In this document: positions 12,485-22,965 of the stretch, in pieces
Layout: each line of letters begins with the position of its first letter
How positions within the stretch are numbered: the first letter of the stretch is position 1
Notes under the pieces: model-generated
What the model was told of the DNA's origin: nothing
The model's input: only the letters and a program-made list of their open reading frames with translations
Databases searched by the model: none
DNA from: Gymnothorax reevesii
Lineage: Eukaryota; Chordata; Actinopteri; Anguilliformes; Muraenidae
Assembly (NCBI GenBank): GCA_029721435.1
Contig: CM056583.1
Location: 85,141,620-85,205,619 of the forward strand
DNA length: 64,000 nt
Direction of reading: 5' to 3'
Translations under genes and position numbers: made by a program

Positions 12485-14145
12485 CACCCAGTTCTGGCTA
12501 GCGGATATTGGGGAAGCATGTATCATAGGCCTGGACTTGTCAGCATCATGGGGAGTTACAGTTGATGTAGCACAAGCTACACTCAGCATCGGCCAAACCA
12601 CAGTTCCATTGCACCGAGCTGCAAAAAGAAAGCGGGCGGTGAGAAGAGCTCGCCGGGCCTACACAGCCTACACACGGCCCCCCGCCGACCTGCTAGCAGC
12701 CCCGCCACCGTCCGCCCGTCTCCTTCTTTGTGCCATGCCTCACTCTCAGCCGAGCCGGCTGAGGCCGTCCGCGAGCTGTGGCAACGCAGCTGCAGTGGAC
12801 TCGCCCCTTCTCAGTGCCAGCAACTGTACCGCTTGTTGACTGATAACGCGGACCTTTTCGCAGTGCGCGATGAGGAATGCACGCAGACAGTTTTGGTGCA
12901 GCACACCATTGACACTGGTGATGCCGCACCTATTCGCCTGTGCCCCCATCAGTTATCATTGTCCAAGCGGCTTGTAGCGGAGGAGAAGGTGAGAGAGATG
13001 GCTGCAGCTGGTGTCATAGAGCCCTCAGACAGCCCGTGGGCAGCACCTGCTGTACTGGTGCGTAAAAAAAATGGGGAGTGGCGGTTTTGTGTTGACTATC
13101 GGCAACTTAATGCAGTTACCCGCAAAGCCGCCTATCCTCTACCACGCATCGACGAAGCGCTAGATCACATCGCGGGGTCCAGTTGGTTCAGCTCGCTGGA
13201 CCTCTGCAGTGGATACTGGCAAGTGAGGCTAGCTCCTAGTGCTAAAGCTAAGACCGCCTTCACCATAGGGGGGGATTGTGGCATTTTCAGGTAATGGCGT
13301 TTGGCCTTTGCAACACTCCGGCGACCTTTGAACGGCTTATGGAAAGAGTGCTGTCGACTGTCCCTCGAAGTAGCTGTGTCGTGTACTTACACGACCTCTT
13401 GGTGCACGCCAGCAACTTTGAGCAAGCCCTCGAGAATCTAAGTGAGGCTGGGCTACGGTTGAATCCCCGGAAGTGCCAGCTTCTCCGGAGGGAGACGGCC
13501 TTCCTGGGGCACCTCGTAAGTGAGCGAGGGGTGGCGACCGACCCGGTTAAGGTAACTGCAGTGTCAGAGTGGCTGACACCGGCGGACGTGGGCAAGCTGC
13601 GTAGCTTCCTGGGGCTGGCTAGCTACTATCGGCTCTACGTGCGGGACTTCGCCTCCATAGCTAGCCCTCTCCACCGCCTCACTGACAAGCACCAGGCCTT
13701 TAACTGGACCGAAAGGTGTGCGGCAGCCTTCGCACAGCTCAAGACAGCCCTCACTCAGGCCCCAGTGCTAGCGTACCCTGATGTCTGCCGGCCCTTCATC
13801 GTGGACACTGACGCTAGCAATACAAGCGTGGGGGCGGTGCTCTCACAGGCGGACAGTGAGGGGGAGCGTGTAATCGCCTACTACAGTCGTGCTCTGAGCC
13901 GAGCTGAAAAGAACTACTGCGTCACACGCCGAGAGCTGCTGGCCGTCATCCTAGCCATCCGACACTACCTACAGAGCACCTCCTTCTGCCTGCGCACTGG
14001 TCACGCCTCACTCACTTGGCTCCTGCAGTTCAAGAACCCGGAAGGGCAAGTAGCACGGTGGCTAGAGATATTACAAGGGTACAACTTTACAATTGAGCAA
14101 CGTGCGGGCCGTCTACATGGAAATGCCGATGAAATGCCGATTGGG
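12485..14145 (+). pseudogene. Ty3/gypsy retrotransposon pol fragment (RT and RNase H)
   Basis: It begins in the end of a retropepsin-like region (GLDLSASWGVTVDVAQATLS). The reverse transcriptase follows in 12,728-13,294: GVIEPSDSPWAAPAVLVRKK, FCVDYRQLNAVT, YPLPRIDEALD and FSSLDLCSGYWQV. A frameshift at about 13,275-13,295 moves to the frame of 13,276-14,208, with VMAFGLCNTPATFERLM. The catalytic box reads YLHDLL instead of YLDDLL. After FLGHLVSERGV comes the RNase H domain (DTDASNTSVGAVLSQ, YYSRALSRAEKNY, RRELLAVI). The integrase is absent, and the frame runs into C-rich unrelated DNA after about 14,140. No LTRs are adjacent. The fragment is GC-rich relative to its surroundings and is inactive. 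Confidence 0.92.
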
Positions 14146-14209
14146 GGTCCAATGCTGCCTTTTCAAAAAGTGCAGGGGACATGTCCCCTGTATCCCCCGC
14201 CCCCCTAAA

Positions 14210-14760
14210 TTACGCCCCTGGTACCAACTACGATACCAGAAATTGTTTCACTGAGAATTACATTCCTCTTTCAGTAGTTGTATGAATCTTAATCTGAACA
14301 ATGATGATGCTGTAAAAGTCCAGCAGAGGGCAGCATCGAACCGCAAATGATCTGTATCCATTTCGCTGACTGACTCTGAGCCCTTTGAGCTTATGGCTAA
14401 AGCATTTGGTCCAACGGAGATTTTAGCGAAGGTGTTTCATATGTACCCCTACCTCAAAGATAGTAAGTCTAATCTACGAATTGAGGTACAACATTAAAGA
14501 GGAGAGCCTGCTGAGTAAAATTTGTCAAGATTGTGAGTGCAGCGGCAAAAATGTGGGGATATGAGCAAATTAGAAAAATTTGCATGTCAGCTTCGCAAGC
14601 TGAATTTTCTTGTCTTACTTAACATTCTATTTAATTGAATGGAGTTTCCGTGAGCGGTCCCGGTGCTTTTACAGCCAGAACTGTTTGCCCAATTGCTTCC
14701 ATAGTTACATTTTCTTGACCAGCACAATTTTTGCTACAACATGGATATAAAATCCAATTG
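14210..14760. other. No recognised feature
   Basis: AT-rich and without supported genes. Confidence 0.35.
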
Positions 14761-15310
14761 ATTGATAATTTCTCAGTTATGGAGGAAGCATTATTGTGAG
14801 CTTTTCAGCTGTGTTAAGAGCAATACCTTCACAGTGGGCAACGTAGACACTAAAGAAGATGTGACCATCTCCTCACAAGAAGTATGTAATGCAATTATGA
14901 TGTTAAAAGACAACAAAGCATGTGGTATGGATAATATATCCGCAAAGCATTTAAAATTTGTAAGCAGAAAACTCAGTATCCTAATAGCCATACGTTTCCC
15001 GGGTTCTTAGTTCATGGTATTTTACCTGATTCTATTTTATCTGTTTTATAAATGCTTATTATTAAAGACAACTCTGGGGAAATTAACTGTTCGGATAACT
15101 ACCGGCCCATAGCCCTGGCCAGCATCTTATCCAAGGTTCTGGAGCGGACTATATTGAATAGGCTGGAACAGTTCATCGTGACATCTGATATCCAGTGTGG
15201 TTTTAAACCTAATGATGGCACAGATACGTGTTTTTTGTTCTCAAAGAGATTTTAGATCTGTAAAATAGACATAATTCCACTGTTTTTTGTGGTTTTTTTG
15301 ATGCCTCGAA
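14761..15310 (+). pseudogene. LINE reverse transcriptase, 5' part (interrupted)
   Basis: The frames encode LWRKHYCELF, then DNKACGMDNISAKHLK (the usual N-terminal RT signature KAxGxDxIxxxLLK) and NYRPIALASILSKVLERTIL. They break off in a decayed IFVLK stretch at FVVFLDAS. The fold-back element at 15,311-17,418 is inserted exactly in the ...DASKAFD... codons. The remaining RT resumes at 17,419. Point stops and frameshifts also occur. Confidence 0.85.
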
Positions 15311-16064
15311 CAGGCCTACCAAAGAAAACGTAGTCTCAGCACACAAAAACTTTGAAATGCACACATTAATCATGGAAATAGCAACAGAAAAATTGAACCC
15401 TGCTACCGAAACTGTAAATACAGCAACATAAACTGTTGACTCGGTACCATAAGACTATGGCTGATGGGGTCGTTGTCGTCATGTTAGGTATCGAAATGTA
15501 CCCTGTCTTGGAGAAGTCTATCAAATTGTACCCAGGCTCTATCGAGTACCCAGGTTGGTGAAATCTCGCACGAGGTGGAATCATTGTCGTAAAATTACAA
15601 GTCAGCCGGTTTCTGCCACCGGATGTTAGTCGTAAACAGCAAGTCCCGACCGCGATACTTTTTTCCGTACCATTAATGCGTCGCTATTCTGGATTTCTGG
15701 TCCCCCCACGTGACTTTCGTCCCTTAATGCGCGTCAATTTGCGTCATGATTATGCCGACAAATAAGGCTACAGTTTGCTTCCAGTCTTACTCGCTAGCGA
15801 GCTAGTTGGCTACCTAGCCAGCAGTAGTATAGTTAGCGCGCCAGTGTATTTAGCTACATAGCCAATTGGCTAGCGAGCTAAAAAGGCTACAGTTCGCTCA
15901 CAATGGAATACTCGCGAGCTATTTGGCTAGCTAGCTAGCTAGATGAAGAGACATCCATATCTATGTTATAGCTAACATGCCAATGATTTAGCATCCTAAA
16001 GTCGCTTTCACACCGGATGCAAAACGATTAATTATAGTGAAACTTGGTCCTATTTTGTATAACT

Positions 16065-16245
16065 GCAGTGCCATGAAAAAGTATTTGCCCCCTCACTGAT
16101 TTCTTTGCATATTTGCATGTTTCAGATCAGCAAATAAATTTTAATATTAGACAAAGACAACCTGAGTAAATACAAAATGCAGTCTTTAAAAGATGATTTC
16201 ATTTATTGAGGGGAAAAAGCTATCCAACCTAATCCAAATTATGGT
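16065..16245. repeat. Tc1-type MITE fragment in the fold-back loop
   Basis: CAGTGCCATGAAAAAGTATT (16,066) is a typical terminus of a small non-autonomous Tc1/mariner family in fish. The right end is not clear. Confidence 0.45.
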
Positions 16246-16395
16246 GCTTTCACACCGGACGCGATACAATTTTCTCGTAGGACAGATTACATTCAAAGTC
16301 AATGCAAAGACGCGAATACTTGCGTTTCTGCTAGTATTCGCATCTTTGCATTGACTTTGAATGTAATCTGTCGTGCGAGAAATTTCGCATCCGGT
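16246..16395. repeat. Hairpin MITE with 37-bp near-perfect stem
   Basis: GGTGCTTTCACACCGGACGC at the left and its degenerate complement at the right enclose a stem. CAGATTACATTCAAAGTCAA and the bases that follow (16,283-16,319) pair with 16,334-16,370 with a single mismatch around a 14-nt loop. It is non-coding. Confidence 0.7.
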
Positions 16396-17418
16396 GGGAA
16401 AGCGAGTTTAAGATGTTAAAAAATATTCAAATGTTAGCTATAACATAGATGTCGATGTATCCTAATCTTGCTAGCTAGCAAGCCCAATAGCTCACTCGAA
16501 AGTCTTCTATAGTGAGCGAACATCAGACTTTTCAGCTCGCTAGCCAAGTACCTGGATACATTAGCGTGCCAACTATACTATTACTGGCTAGATAATCAGC
16601 AAGTTGGCTAATGAGTAAGACTGGAAACAACTTGCAGCCTTACTTTGTCAGAGTAATCATGATGCACATTGACGCACATAGCAGGACGAAAGTCACATGG
16701 GGTAAATACAATTCCACAATAGTGATGCATTAACGGTATGGAAAAAAATATTGAGTTCCGCCCTTACAAACGAGATTTCACCAACCAGGGTAAACATTGA
16801 TAGAGCCTGGGTACAATTCGAAAGGCTGCCCCAAGACAGGGTACATTTCGATATATCGAATCGTACCCAGGGTACTTTTCGATCCTAAACATGACGGCAA
16901 CGACCCCATCAGCAAGACTATGAAACTGCAACATTTTCTATCGCTTCCATCTTTGCCATTTACTGCGCTTGCGCGTACAGGCCCAGGCTTCTTTCAGAGA
17001 TGGCGGAATCAGGCATGTCTTCTTCGGTTGGTAAGTAAAACTTCCAAATATGATGTTATTGTTAATGCAAATGTATAACAATGAATTGTGAGACGTAGCT
17101 GTCACATCCACATTCTCGCAAATTCACATATTTTAGCATGTCACCACATGAAATGTGCACTGTCGATTTCGCGATAGTCTTAGTGTTGCCAACTTGGCAA
17201 ATTTCTCGCAAAATCTGGCGACTTTTTTTGTATGGGCAAGTGCATAAAATTTCAAAGACGGATGCAATAGAAAATGTTTTATGCTACCGAGTCAACACTA
17301 TGTTGCTGTTTTTACAGTTTCGGTAGCAGGGTTTAATTTTTCTGTTGCAATTTCCGCAATTAATGTGTACATTTCAAAGTTTTTGTGTGCTGAGACTACG
17401 TTTTCTTTGGTAGGCCTG

Positions 17419-18502
17419 TCTAAGGCCTTTGATCGGGCGAATCATGAAAAATTATTTTATAAGTTGCTAAATAGAGGAGTTCCCGTGTCTCTTATAAGAA
17501 TCATGGTTTTCTGGTATTCACATCAGTTAATGTATGTGAAATGGGGTGATTTTATCTCTGCTCCTTTTAAAGTATGTAACGAAGTTCGGCAGAGGAGCGT
17601 TTTATCTCCCTTCCTTTTTAATATTTATATGGACGAGCTATCTAACCAGCTGAACAGCTGCAGAACAGGATGTATGGTTGGTAATAGCCTTGTAAACCAT
17701 TTGATGTATGCCGACGATTTGGTTATCCTGTGTCCTTATAGTGCTGGCCTCCAGCAGTTACTCAGAGTATGCTCGCAATATGGCTCTGATTTTGAGATTA
17801 AATTCAATGGTTAGAAGAGCAATATTATGATAATTAGAGGCAAGGAAGACAATAAATCGTTATTTCCTGTCTTCTCTCTCTCAGGCACTGTCCTTAAAGC
17901 ATGTGACGAGGCCAAGTACTTAGGACATCATCTGACTGATGACAGAGATATTCAAAGACAATGCCGTATGTTGTACGCACGGGCCGATATGTTGAAACGG
18001 AAATTTTAGATGTGCTCACAGTCTGTGAATATAACTCTTTTTAAAACTTTCTGTTCTCCATTGTGTACAGCACATTTGTGGCGGCACTGCAAAAACAGCA
18101 GTTTTCAGAGACTGAGGGGGGCATTTAATGATGGGCTGAGGATGGTGCTTAATGTGCCGAGAGGGAACAGTGCCAGCCACATGTGTGTGAGTGCTGGTGT
18201 GTCCACATGTCCCGCTATACTCAGGAACCTCATGTTTAGCTTCATGTGTAGACTTTCTCAGTCACCAAATCATAGCATCATTTCGGTACTGGCAAATCCT
18301 GCGCTGAGTATTGTTAGGCTCACCTCCAGGCTTTGGAAGCACTGGCGTTTTAGTCTATATGTAAATATTTGATACTGAATATCTTTCTGTCTGTCTGTCC
18401 CTCTCTCTTTTTTTTGTTACTATTGTCATTGTGTTTTTTTTTTTTTTTGCTGATATATGGACCACCTCTGTGTCTGAAATAAAGTATTGATGATGATGAT
18501 AA
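17419..18502 (+). pseudogene. LINE reverse transcriptase, 3' part and tail
   Basis: It continues the LINE begun at 14,761: KAFDRANHEKLFYKLLNRGV, then EVRQRSVLSPFLFNIYMDEL (the GVRQGSVLSP box with a mutated Gly). The intact catalytic box LMYADDLVIL lies at about 17,701-17,730, and YLGHHLTDD follows. TAG codons at 17,812 and 18,007 divide the frame. The 3' end is AATAAAGTATTGATGATGATGAT, a short (GAT)n tail. The last ~210 bp are also present at 60,846-61,050. Confidence 0.85.
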
Positions 18503-19174
18503 AAATATTTTTGTGGAGTGAAAACTGTGGGAGTTAGAGCAAGTTTAAGAGAAGACTTCTTGACAGTTTTGCAGCTGTTACGCCACTCTGACCGTGATGT
18601 CACCACACTCTAAGTTCCCAGAATTTATTCTTAAAAATATTTTCAAACATTATAAAAGTTACAAAAAAGTTGAACAGTAAAGGAATTATCCAAGGATAGC
18701 TTAACATTTTCTGCTTAAATGACTTTTCTAGCGAAAAATATGACAGAGTAAAAAACAGCTGAAAATAACTATTGGACTGTTTCATTGAACCTATGGGAAA
18801 AAACTATTCAAAGAAAAATTAATTACTCAAAAAGATTGAAAGATATCAAGAAGACGAATACAAGCAACATGATTCAGAACAAGCTGAATTTTTTGAAGTT
18901 TCAGTGAAGCTTGTAGGTTAAAATTTGTAGGAGTAGTTAGTCAGCACAAAAATCGAAGAAGAAAGAAAAAATAAAGAGTAGCAAGAACATAAAGAAAGTA
19001 GGACACAAACCGCAAAACTCAAAAATACTGCTGGAACAGACTTATTACTGAGACAAAAGGTTTTTCAATCCCTCTTAAAGAGTGAGTGACCATTTGCAAT
19101 GCATAGACCATGGCAATCGTTTCTGAGTGCCGTAAGGAAGAAAGGGGACCGTGATGTTTATGTCATTACTTTCA

Positions 19175-19180
19175 TTTATT
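19175..19180 (-). terminator. Candidate polyadenylation signal AATAAA, gene copy A
   Basis: TTTATT on the plus strand is AATAAA on the gene strand, about 330 bp past the stop codon. It is conserved in copy B at 61,726-61,731. The cleavage site is not visible. Confidence 0.4.
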
Positions 19181-19324
19181 AAGTAGCTGTACAAAAGCAG
19201 AAAATCATACAGATGTTTGCGCATCATTTTCCCTACAATGATTAGTAATGCTGTGATATCAGTATGGGTTTCATAAACTCTGGCTGATGTTTGTTTTGCA
19301 TCATAAAACACATTTGTCTTTCAC

Positions 19325-19390
19325 AAAGATTGTGGTATAGTACGACAAAGATTGTGGTATAGCAGGACAAAGATTGTGGTGCAGGGCTGA
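19325..19390. repeat. Three tandem 22-bp units in the 3' UTR
   Basis: AAAGATTGTGGTATAG plus six bases repeats three times with small changes. The same triplet is at about 61,876-61,940, so it predates the segmental duplication. Confidence 0.7.
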
Positions 19391-19506
19391 TCATGCAAGT
19401 CTGGAAATTTTCTTGCACAATACAGCTGTCCTCCACTAGTTTCTTTTTTAAAAAGCACAGGTGCATGGGCATAAACGGTGTGTGACTGGTGAGTGGCACC
19501 TGAAAC

Positions 19507-20577
19507 TCATTCTCTCGTCGCCTTGTGATCGTTACCTGCCTCATCAACCCAAATCTCCGCTGGTTTGGCGACCACACAGCCGCTTTTAGTGAAAATATAA
19601 GACTGATCAGGGCTAAGCTGGATGCTATCCATGAGCTTGTTCTCCGGTTTGCAGGTGCTTGTGTCATCAGGGTCCACACTGTACAGTATCACATGCAGCG
19701 CCTGATCGGTCTTAAACTTTACGTGCCCATTTAGAGGAATCACGAAGGATCCGTCCTTAGCAGAGTCTATTTCTTCAGGAAGTGGTTTGAAGGTCTTGCC
19801 CCCACTCTCTGTGATATCACTCAGCTCGATGGGCATCAGGCTGTAGAAGAGACGCACAGTCTTTCCTGTGGCGTTCGCTGCATGTTGAGTGCCAGGGGGT
19901 TCCAAAGGTGGAGCTGAACGTCTTGCTATTGTTGTACAACCAAAGAGAGAGACAGAGATGGGGGGGGAGCAAGGGAGAGTATGAGAGAGAGGGGGGGGGG
20001 AGAGAGAGAGGGGGGGGGGGGAGAGAGAGGGGGGGGGGAGAGAGATCACTCGTTTGCAATATTGACTGGTGTCATGCCAATTAAACATTTGACTGGAACT
20101 GAGCTGATAAAGTGAGAGAGAGATGGAAGTAACTGGAGTACGATCCGTAAGTATAAATAAATATATACACTGTTTAAAATACATACTATGCAACGAAGTA
20201 TAAAACTGAAAACTGATCAAGTATTTTGTGAATATAAAAATACATATTAAATCTCAATCTAAGGCACTTTGATTCTAGTATCAAATAAGAAAAGGACAAG
20301 ATAGGGATAAAAAGCAATATTTTTTGACTTACCACGTATATTGACAGTGTTGTTGTTGCCAACAACTGAAAAAAATATATGCACATAAATTTCAAATCAA
20401 AAATAAAGTATTAAGCAAAAAATGTGTATTTTGGCAAATTTTCAAATCTGAATGTACTTAGAAGAAAAGCAAAATTTAAGAGAAAAGTAAAAAAGAGTGA
20501 AGTTTCTAACAGCACCCACCCAAGGCAAAGTAGTTGAATTCTTCATGGTGAGACATGTTTGTGATTTCCTGACCCAT
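19507..20577 (-). CDS. Unrecognised small host protein, copy A (spliced, 169 aa)
   Basis: Three coding exons on the minus strand give one open frame of 169 codons. Exon 2 is 20,578-20,520 with the ATG at 20,577-20,575 in a strong context (A at -3, G at +4). Exon 3 is a 33-nt microexon, 20,365-20,333. Exon 4 is 19,925 to the stop at 19,507. All introns are GT-AG and phase 1. The protein starts MGQEITNMSHHEEF, a Gly-2/Thr-6 pattern compatible with N-myristoylation. The microexon encodes VGNNNTVNIR. The ~138-residue C-terminal part (KTVRLFYSLMPIELSDITES, then KDGSFVIPLNGHVKFKTDQ and YSVDPDDTSTC) looks like a beta-rich soluble domain. There is no signal peptide or membrane segment. I do not recognise the family. 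Conservation of frame and splice sites in two copies argues for a real gene. Confidence 0.8.
19943..20045 (-). repeat. Extended polypyrimidine tract before exon 4 (copy A only)
   Basis: On the gene strand the end of intron 3 is ~100 nt of C and T runs (CTCTCT and C8-C12 blocks) leading to ACAACAATAG at the exon 4 acceptor. Copy B has only a short pyrimidine stretch here. It is a simple-sequence expansion at a splice acceptor and a potential triplex-forming tract. Confidence 0.85.
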
Positions 20578-21051
20578 TCTTCGGAAAAATGAGAGAGAGT
20601 AGGAGATATGAAAAGAGAGAATAAGTTCTGAACAAAGACTTATAAAACTAAAATGATCCAACATCAACAACAGTACGAATTCAGATTGCAAAAAAAAACC
20701 CAAAGAAAACATTTAAATTAAAGCAACATATCTGCAAAGGTGATATTAAAATCCTTTAAAGATGAAAGTATTCATTCATAATCCTAAACACTCTAAAACA
20801 CATTCAAATCCTCTATTTTGACATTTTGAGATAGATAGAGAGAATTGTAAAGGTAAACAACATGATTATATTATGCTGCAACTTTACAAGTTTCCATTTT
20901 ATGAACTAAGGGGACTGTATAATATTGCTCCTCATAAGTAAATAACTCATCTGAATCACACAAAGATTCACGCTGCAATGCTTTGATGGTTTGTGTAGAG
21001 GCTGCAGTGTAAGACTGGCTGCTGTACACTGGGACAGCACAGTCATCTCAC

Positions 21052-21135
21052 CTGCTGTGATAGGTGGTTGGGTGTGGTCACAGGAAGTGGTCTCAGGCAG
21101 GAGGCAGGAGTACGGCTGGAGATTAAAGGTGCTCA
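21052..21135 (-). other. Non-coding exon 1, gene copy A
   Basis: Downstream of the TATA box on the minus strand, the transcript would run through about 84 nt to CACAGCAG followed by GTGAGA, a consensus donor (GT at 21,051-21,050). The segment has no ATG. The same structure is at 63,581-63,664. The 5' edge is estimated from TATA spacing. Confidence 0.6.
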
Positions 21136-21162
21136 GAAGTTCCTGCTCTCTGGACTCCTGGA

Positions 21163-21170
21163 CTTATATA
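21163..21170 (-). promoter_or_regulatory. TATA box, gene copy A
   Basis: TATATAAG on the minus strand, preceded by CCGAGGTG and about 110 bp upstream of the exon 1 donor. The surrounding ~150 bp is nearly identical in copy B (63,692-63,699), including an upstream word GAAGTTGATAAACTGGG. Confidence 0.7.
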
Positions 21171-21400
21171 CACCTCGGAGAGGAAGGTGCAGCCCCCAAA
21201 CCTTGGATGTCTGCATGCAACACCCAGTTTATCAACTTCCACAGAAGTGGTCAGTGTTATCTTCAATTCACTAAAATGTGAACCCGCCCATGAGAACCCG
21301 GCTAAACTCGCCTGATCTAATTTTGAGATAAAGGCCGTCAAGTAGTCCCTATGATAAAAAAAATATATAAAATATGAGATGTCAGTTTATTGATGTAAAC

Positions 21401-22690
21401 TAGAGATTAAATATTGGGGTTTTGAAATATAGTGCTCAAAAATTAATTTCTAACATCATACATTTAAAAATTAATTAATTTATTGACATTATAGTTACAT
21501 ACTTTAACAGAGAATACTGGACGTTGGTTTCCACTAGACTCGTTTCAACAACTATGTAGTTTACCTTCGGCGGATAAACACCCAATAATTTGGGTGTCAT
21601 TCGTTTTAGGAACTTCTTTTCTACCATTGAAAATGAATGTCGACCATAATATCAATGCGCACCATCGTAAAGAAGGTCATTTCATGGCATGGCAGAAGAG
21701 TTGCGACTTAAGCCAGGTGCAGATTTCTCCTTGGATTGTGTTACATCACCTCGGAAATTTTTGCATTTAAAGATTAATGTCTGGTGAACCTCACCAGCCT
21801 AGTTTGAAGACGTCATGCCAGCTACTACGTGAAACAATTCGGTGTTTGGACATTGAAGGCATGCAGAACCATCTCTTTGGGGTGCTTTTCCGAAAAGCGT
21901 AGTTGCTAACTAAGTTTGCAACTTCCAAAGTTTGTCCATTCACAGTCAATCCACATAACATATGCAAGTAAGTGTCTGCAATTTAGGGAAATGCATCCCT
22001 GAAAGTCTCTTTTTATCCGATATGGCAGCGGCACCCAAAACACAAGTACGTAAGATGTCCAGGATATTATACAAATGTTATGCCATAATCTTGGAGCTGA
22101 AAGAGCTTTTGATACTGATATGCAACTTTAGTGATAAAATATACAAATTATCCCAATAGAATTATTTTTACTTGGTAATTGCTGTTGCATTAAAGTTAAT
22201 ATGATATCCCTTCCTTCCATGCATTTCAATGGAATTTATGCTTTTTGGTCATCCACATCCTTATAAAAAGGCTGATTTTGTCAAACTACTAGAATTTTCC
22301 CATGTATGTACATGCATGAAAAGAGAAGAATGTAAGCTTTAATTTTGGTATATGACACATAGTCAGGAACATTTTTTAAAAAGTATGGCTGTTTTATACA
22401 AAAATAAATTTACTAATTTTTAAATTTCTTGAAGAAACAGTTTTTCTGGGCCTGAAATTTGCCAATACTTTGAAATGACCTTTCTCAATCAATATCAGAG
22501 ATATCAGTTAGATTTCTTCATCAACTACCCTGTACATGATGAAGAATGACTGTGTAAAAAACTGAACACCAGAAAATGACTTTAGCTGAGTTATCACAGG
22601 CAGGGTGACACATAATATAGTTTGTCACCGTACTTCTGAAAATGCAGAAAACCATCAGTCACTAGGGCCAGACAGCAGGGTTAATTCTAC
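21401..22690. other. Intergenic, no recognised feature
   Basis: AT-rich sequence beyond the duplication. The 65-codon frame at 21,962-22,159 has no motif. Confidence 0.4.
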
Positions 22691-22699
22691 CAAGACAAT

Positions 22700-22965
22700 G
22701 GGATCTAATTTCTTGGCGCAGCGTGGCGTAGCTTGACACAGCCCGCACAGAAGTAATTTCGTCTGGCGCAGCCCGTGTAGTGTTCATTTCGTGAGGTGCA
22801 ACACTGTGCGCAGCCTTTGGTAGACAAAAGTGCACCGAGATGGGTGTGGCGGTGTAGTAGGGGGAGGTGTAACATATTCATCAAGGCGCAGTGACAATTT
22901 CATAGAAAAAGTCTTCGCTGCAGTTGTGCAGAAAGCTTGCCAGCTCCAACCTGGTTTACTTTCTG
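22700..22965. repeat. GC-rich dispersed repeat (GGCGCAG-type), copy 1
   Basis: Reverse complement of 57,461-57,670. The shared path includes GGCGCAGCGTGGCGTAGCTT, GCAACACTGTGCGCAGCC and GTAGTAGGGGGAGGTGT. Two copies in opposite orientation 35 kb apart; class unknown. Confidence 0.7.

Larger units (their letters stand above)
15311..17418. mobile_element. Fold-back transposon, long copy, with nested insertions
   Basis: It starts CAGGCCTACCAAAGAAAACG and ends with the complement CGTTTTCTTTGGTAGGCCTG. It lies between TCGAA (15,306-15,310) and TCTAA (17,419-17,423), a 5-bp target duplication with one mismatch inside the LINE ORF. The outer arms match both arms of the 943-bp copy at 40,393-41,335. 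Inside, a second inverted pair begins TGATGGGGTCGTTG (15,463) and ends CAACGACCCCATCA (16,912). Its arms carry repeated GGTAC words and then GCTAGC-rich arms. The loop holds two further small elements near 16,065-16,245 and 16,246-16,395. No transposase is present. Confidence 0.8.
18289..21400. repeat. Segmental duplication, copy A
   Basis: Matches 60,846-63,928 in the same orientation along its whole length, with introns around 90% identical by eye. It starts within the LINE 3' end (CTGGCAAATC...GCGCTGAG) and contains the complete host gene with its promoter. The distal junction is near 21,400, after which the two copies have nothing in common. Confidence 0.92.

Noticed and set aside
19817..20059. 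Proline/serine-rich 80-codon minus frame
   Set aside because: Comes from the CT-tract of intron 3 in gene copy A, partly in another frame of exon 4.
20991..21281. 96-codon plus-strand frame conserved at 63,520-63,783
   Set aside because: Its conservation is explained by the duplicated promoter and exon 1 on the opposite strand; it has no protein motif and lies across the TATA box.
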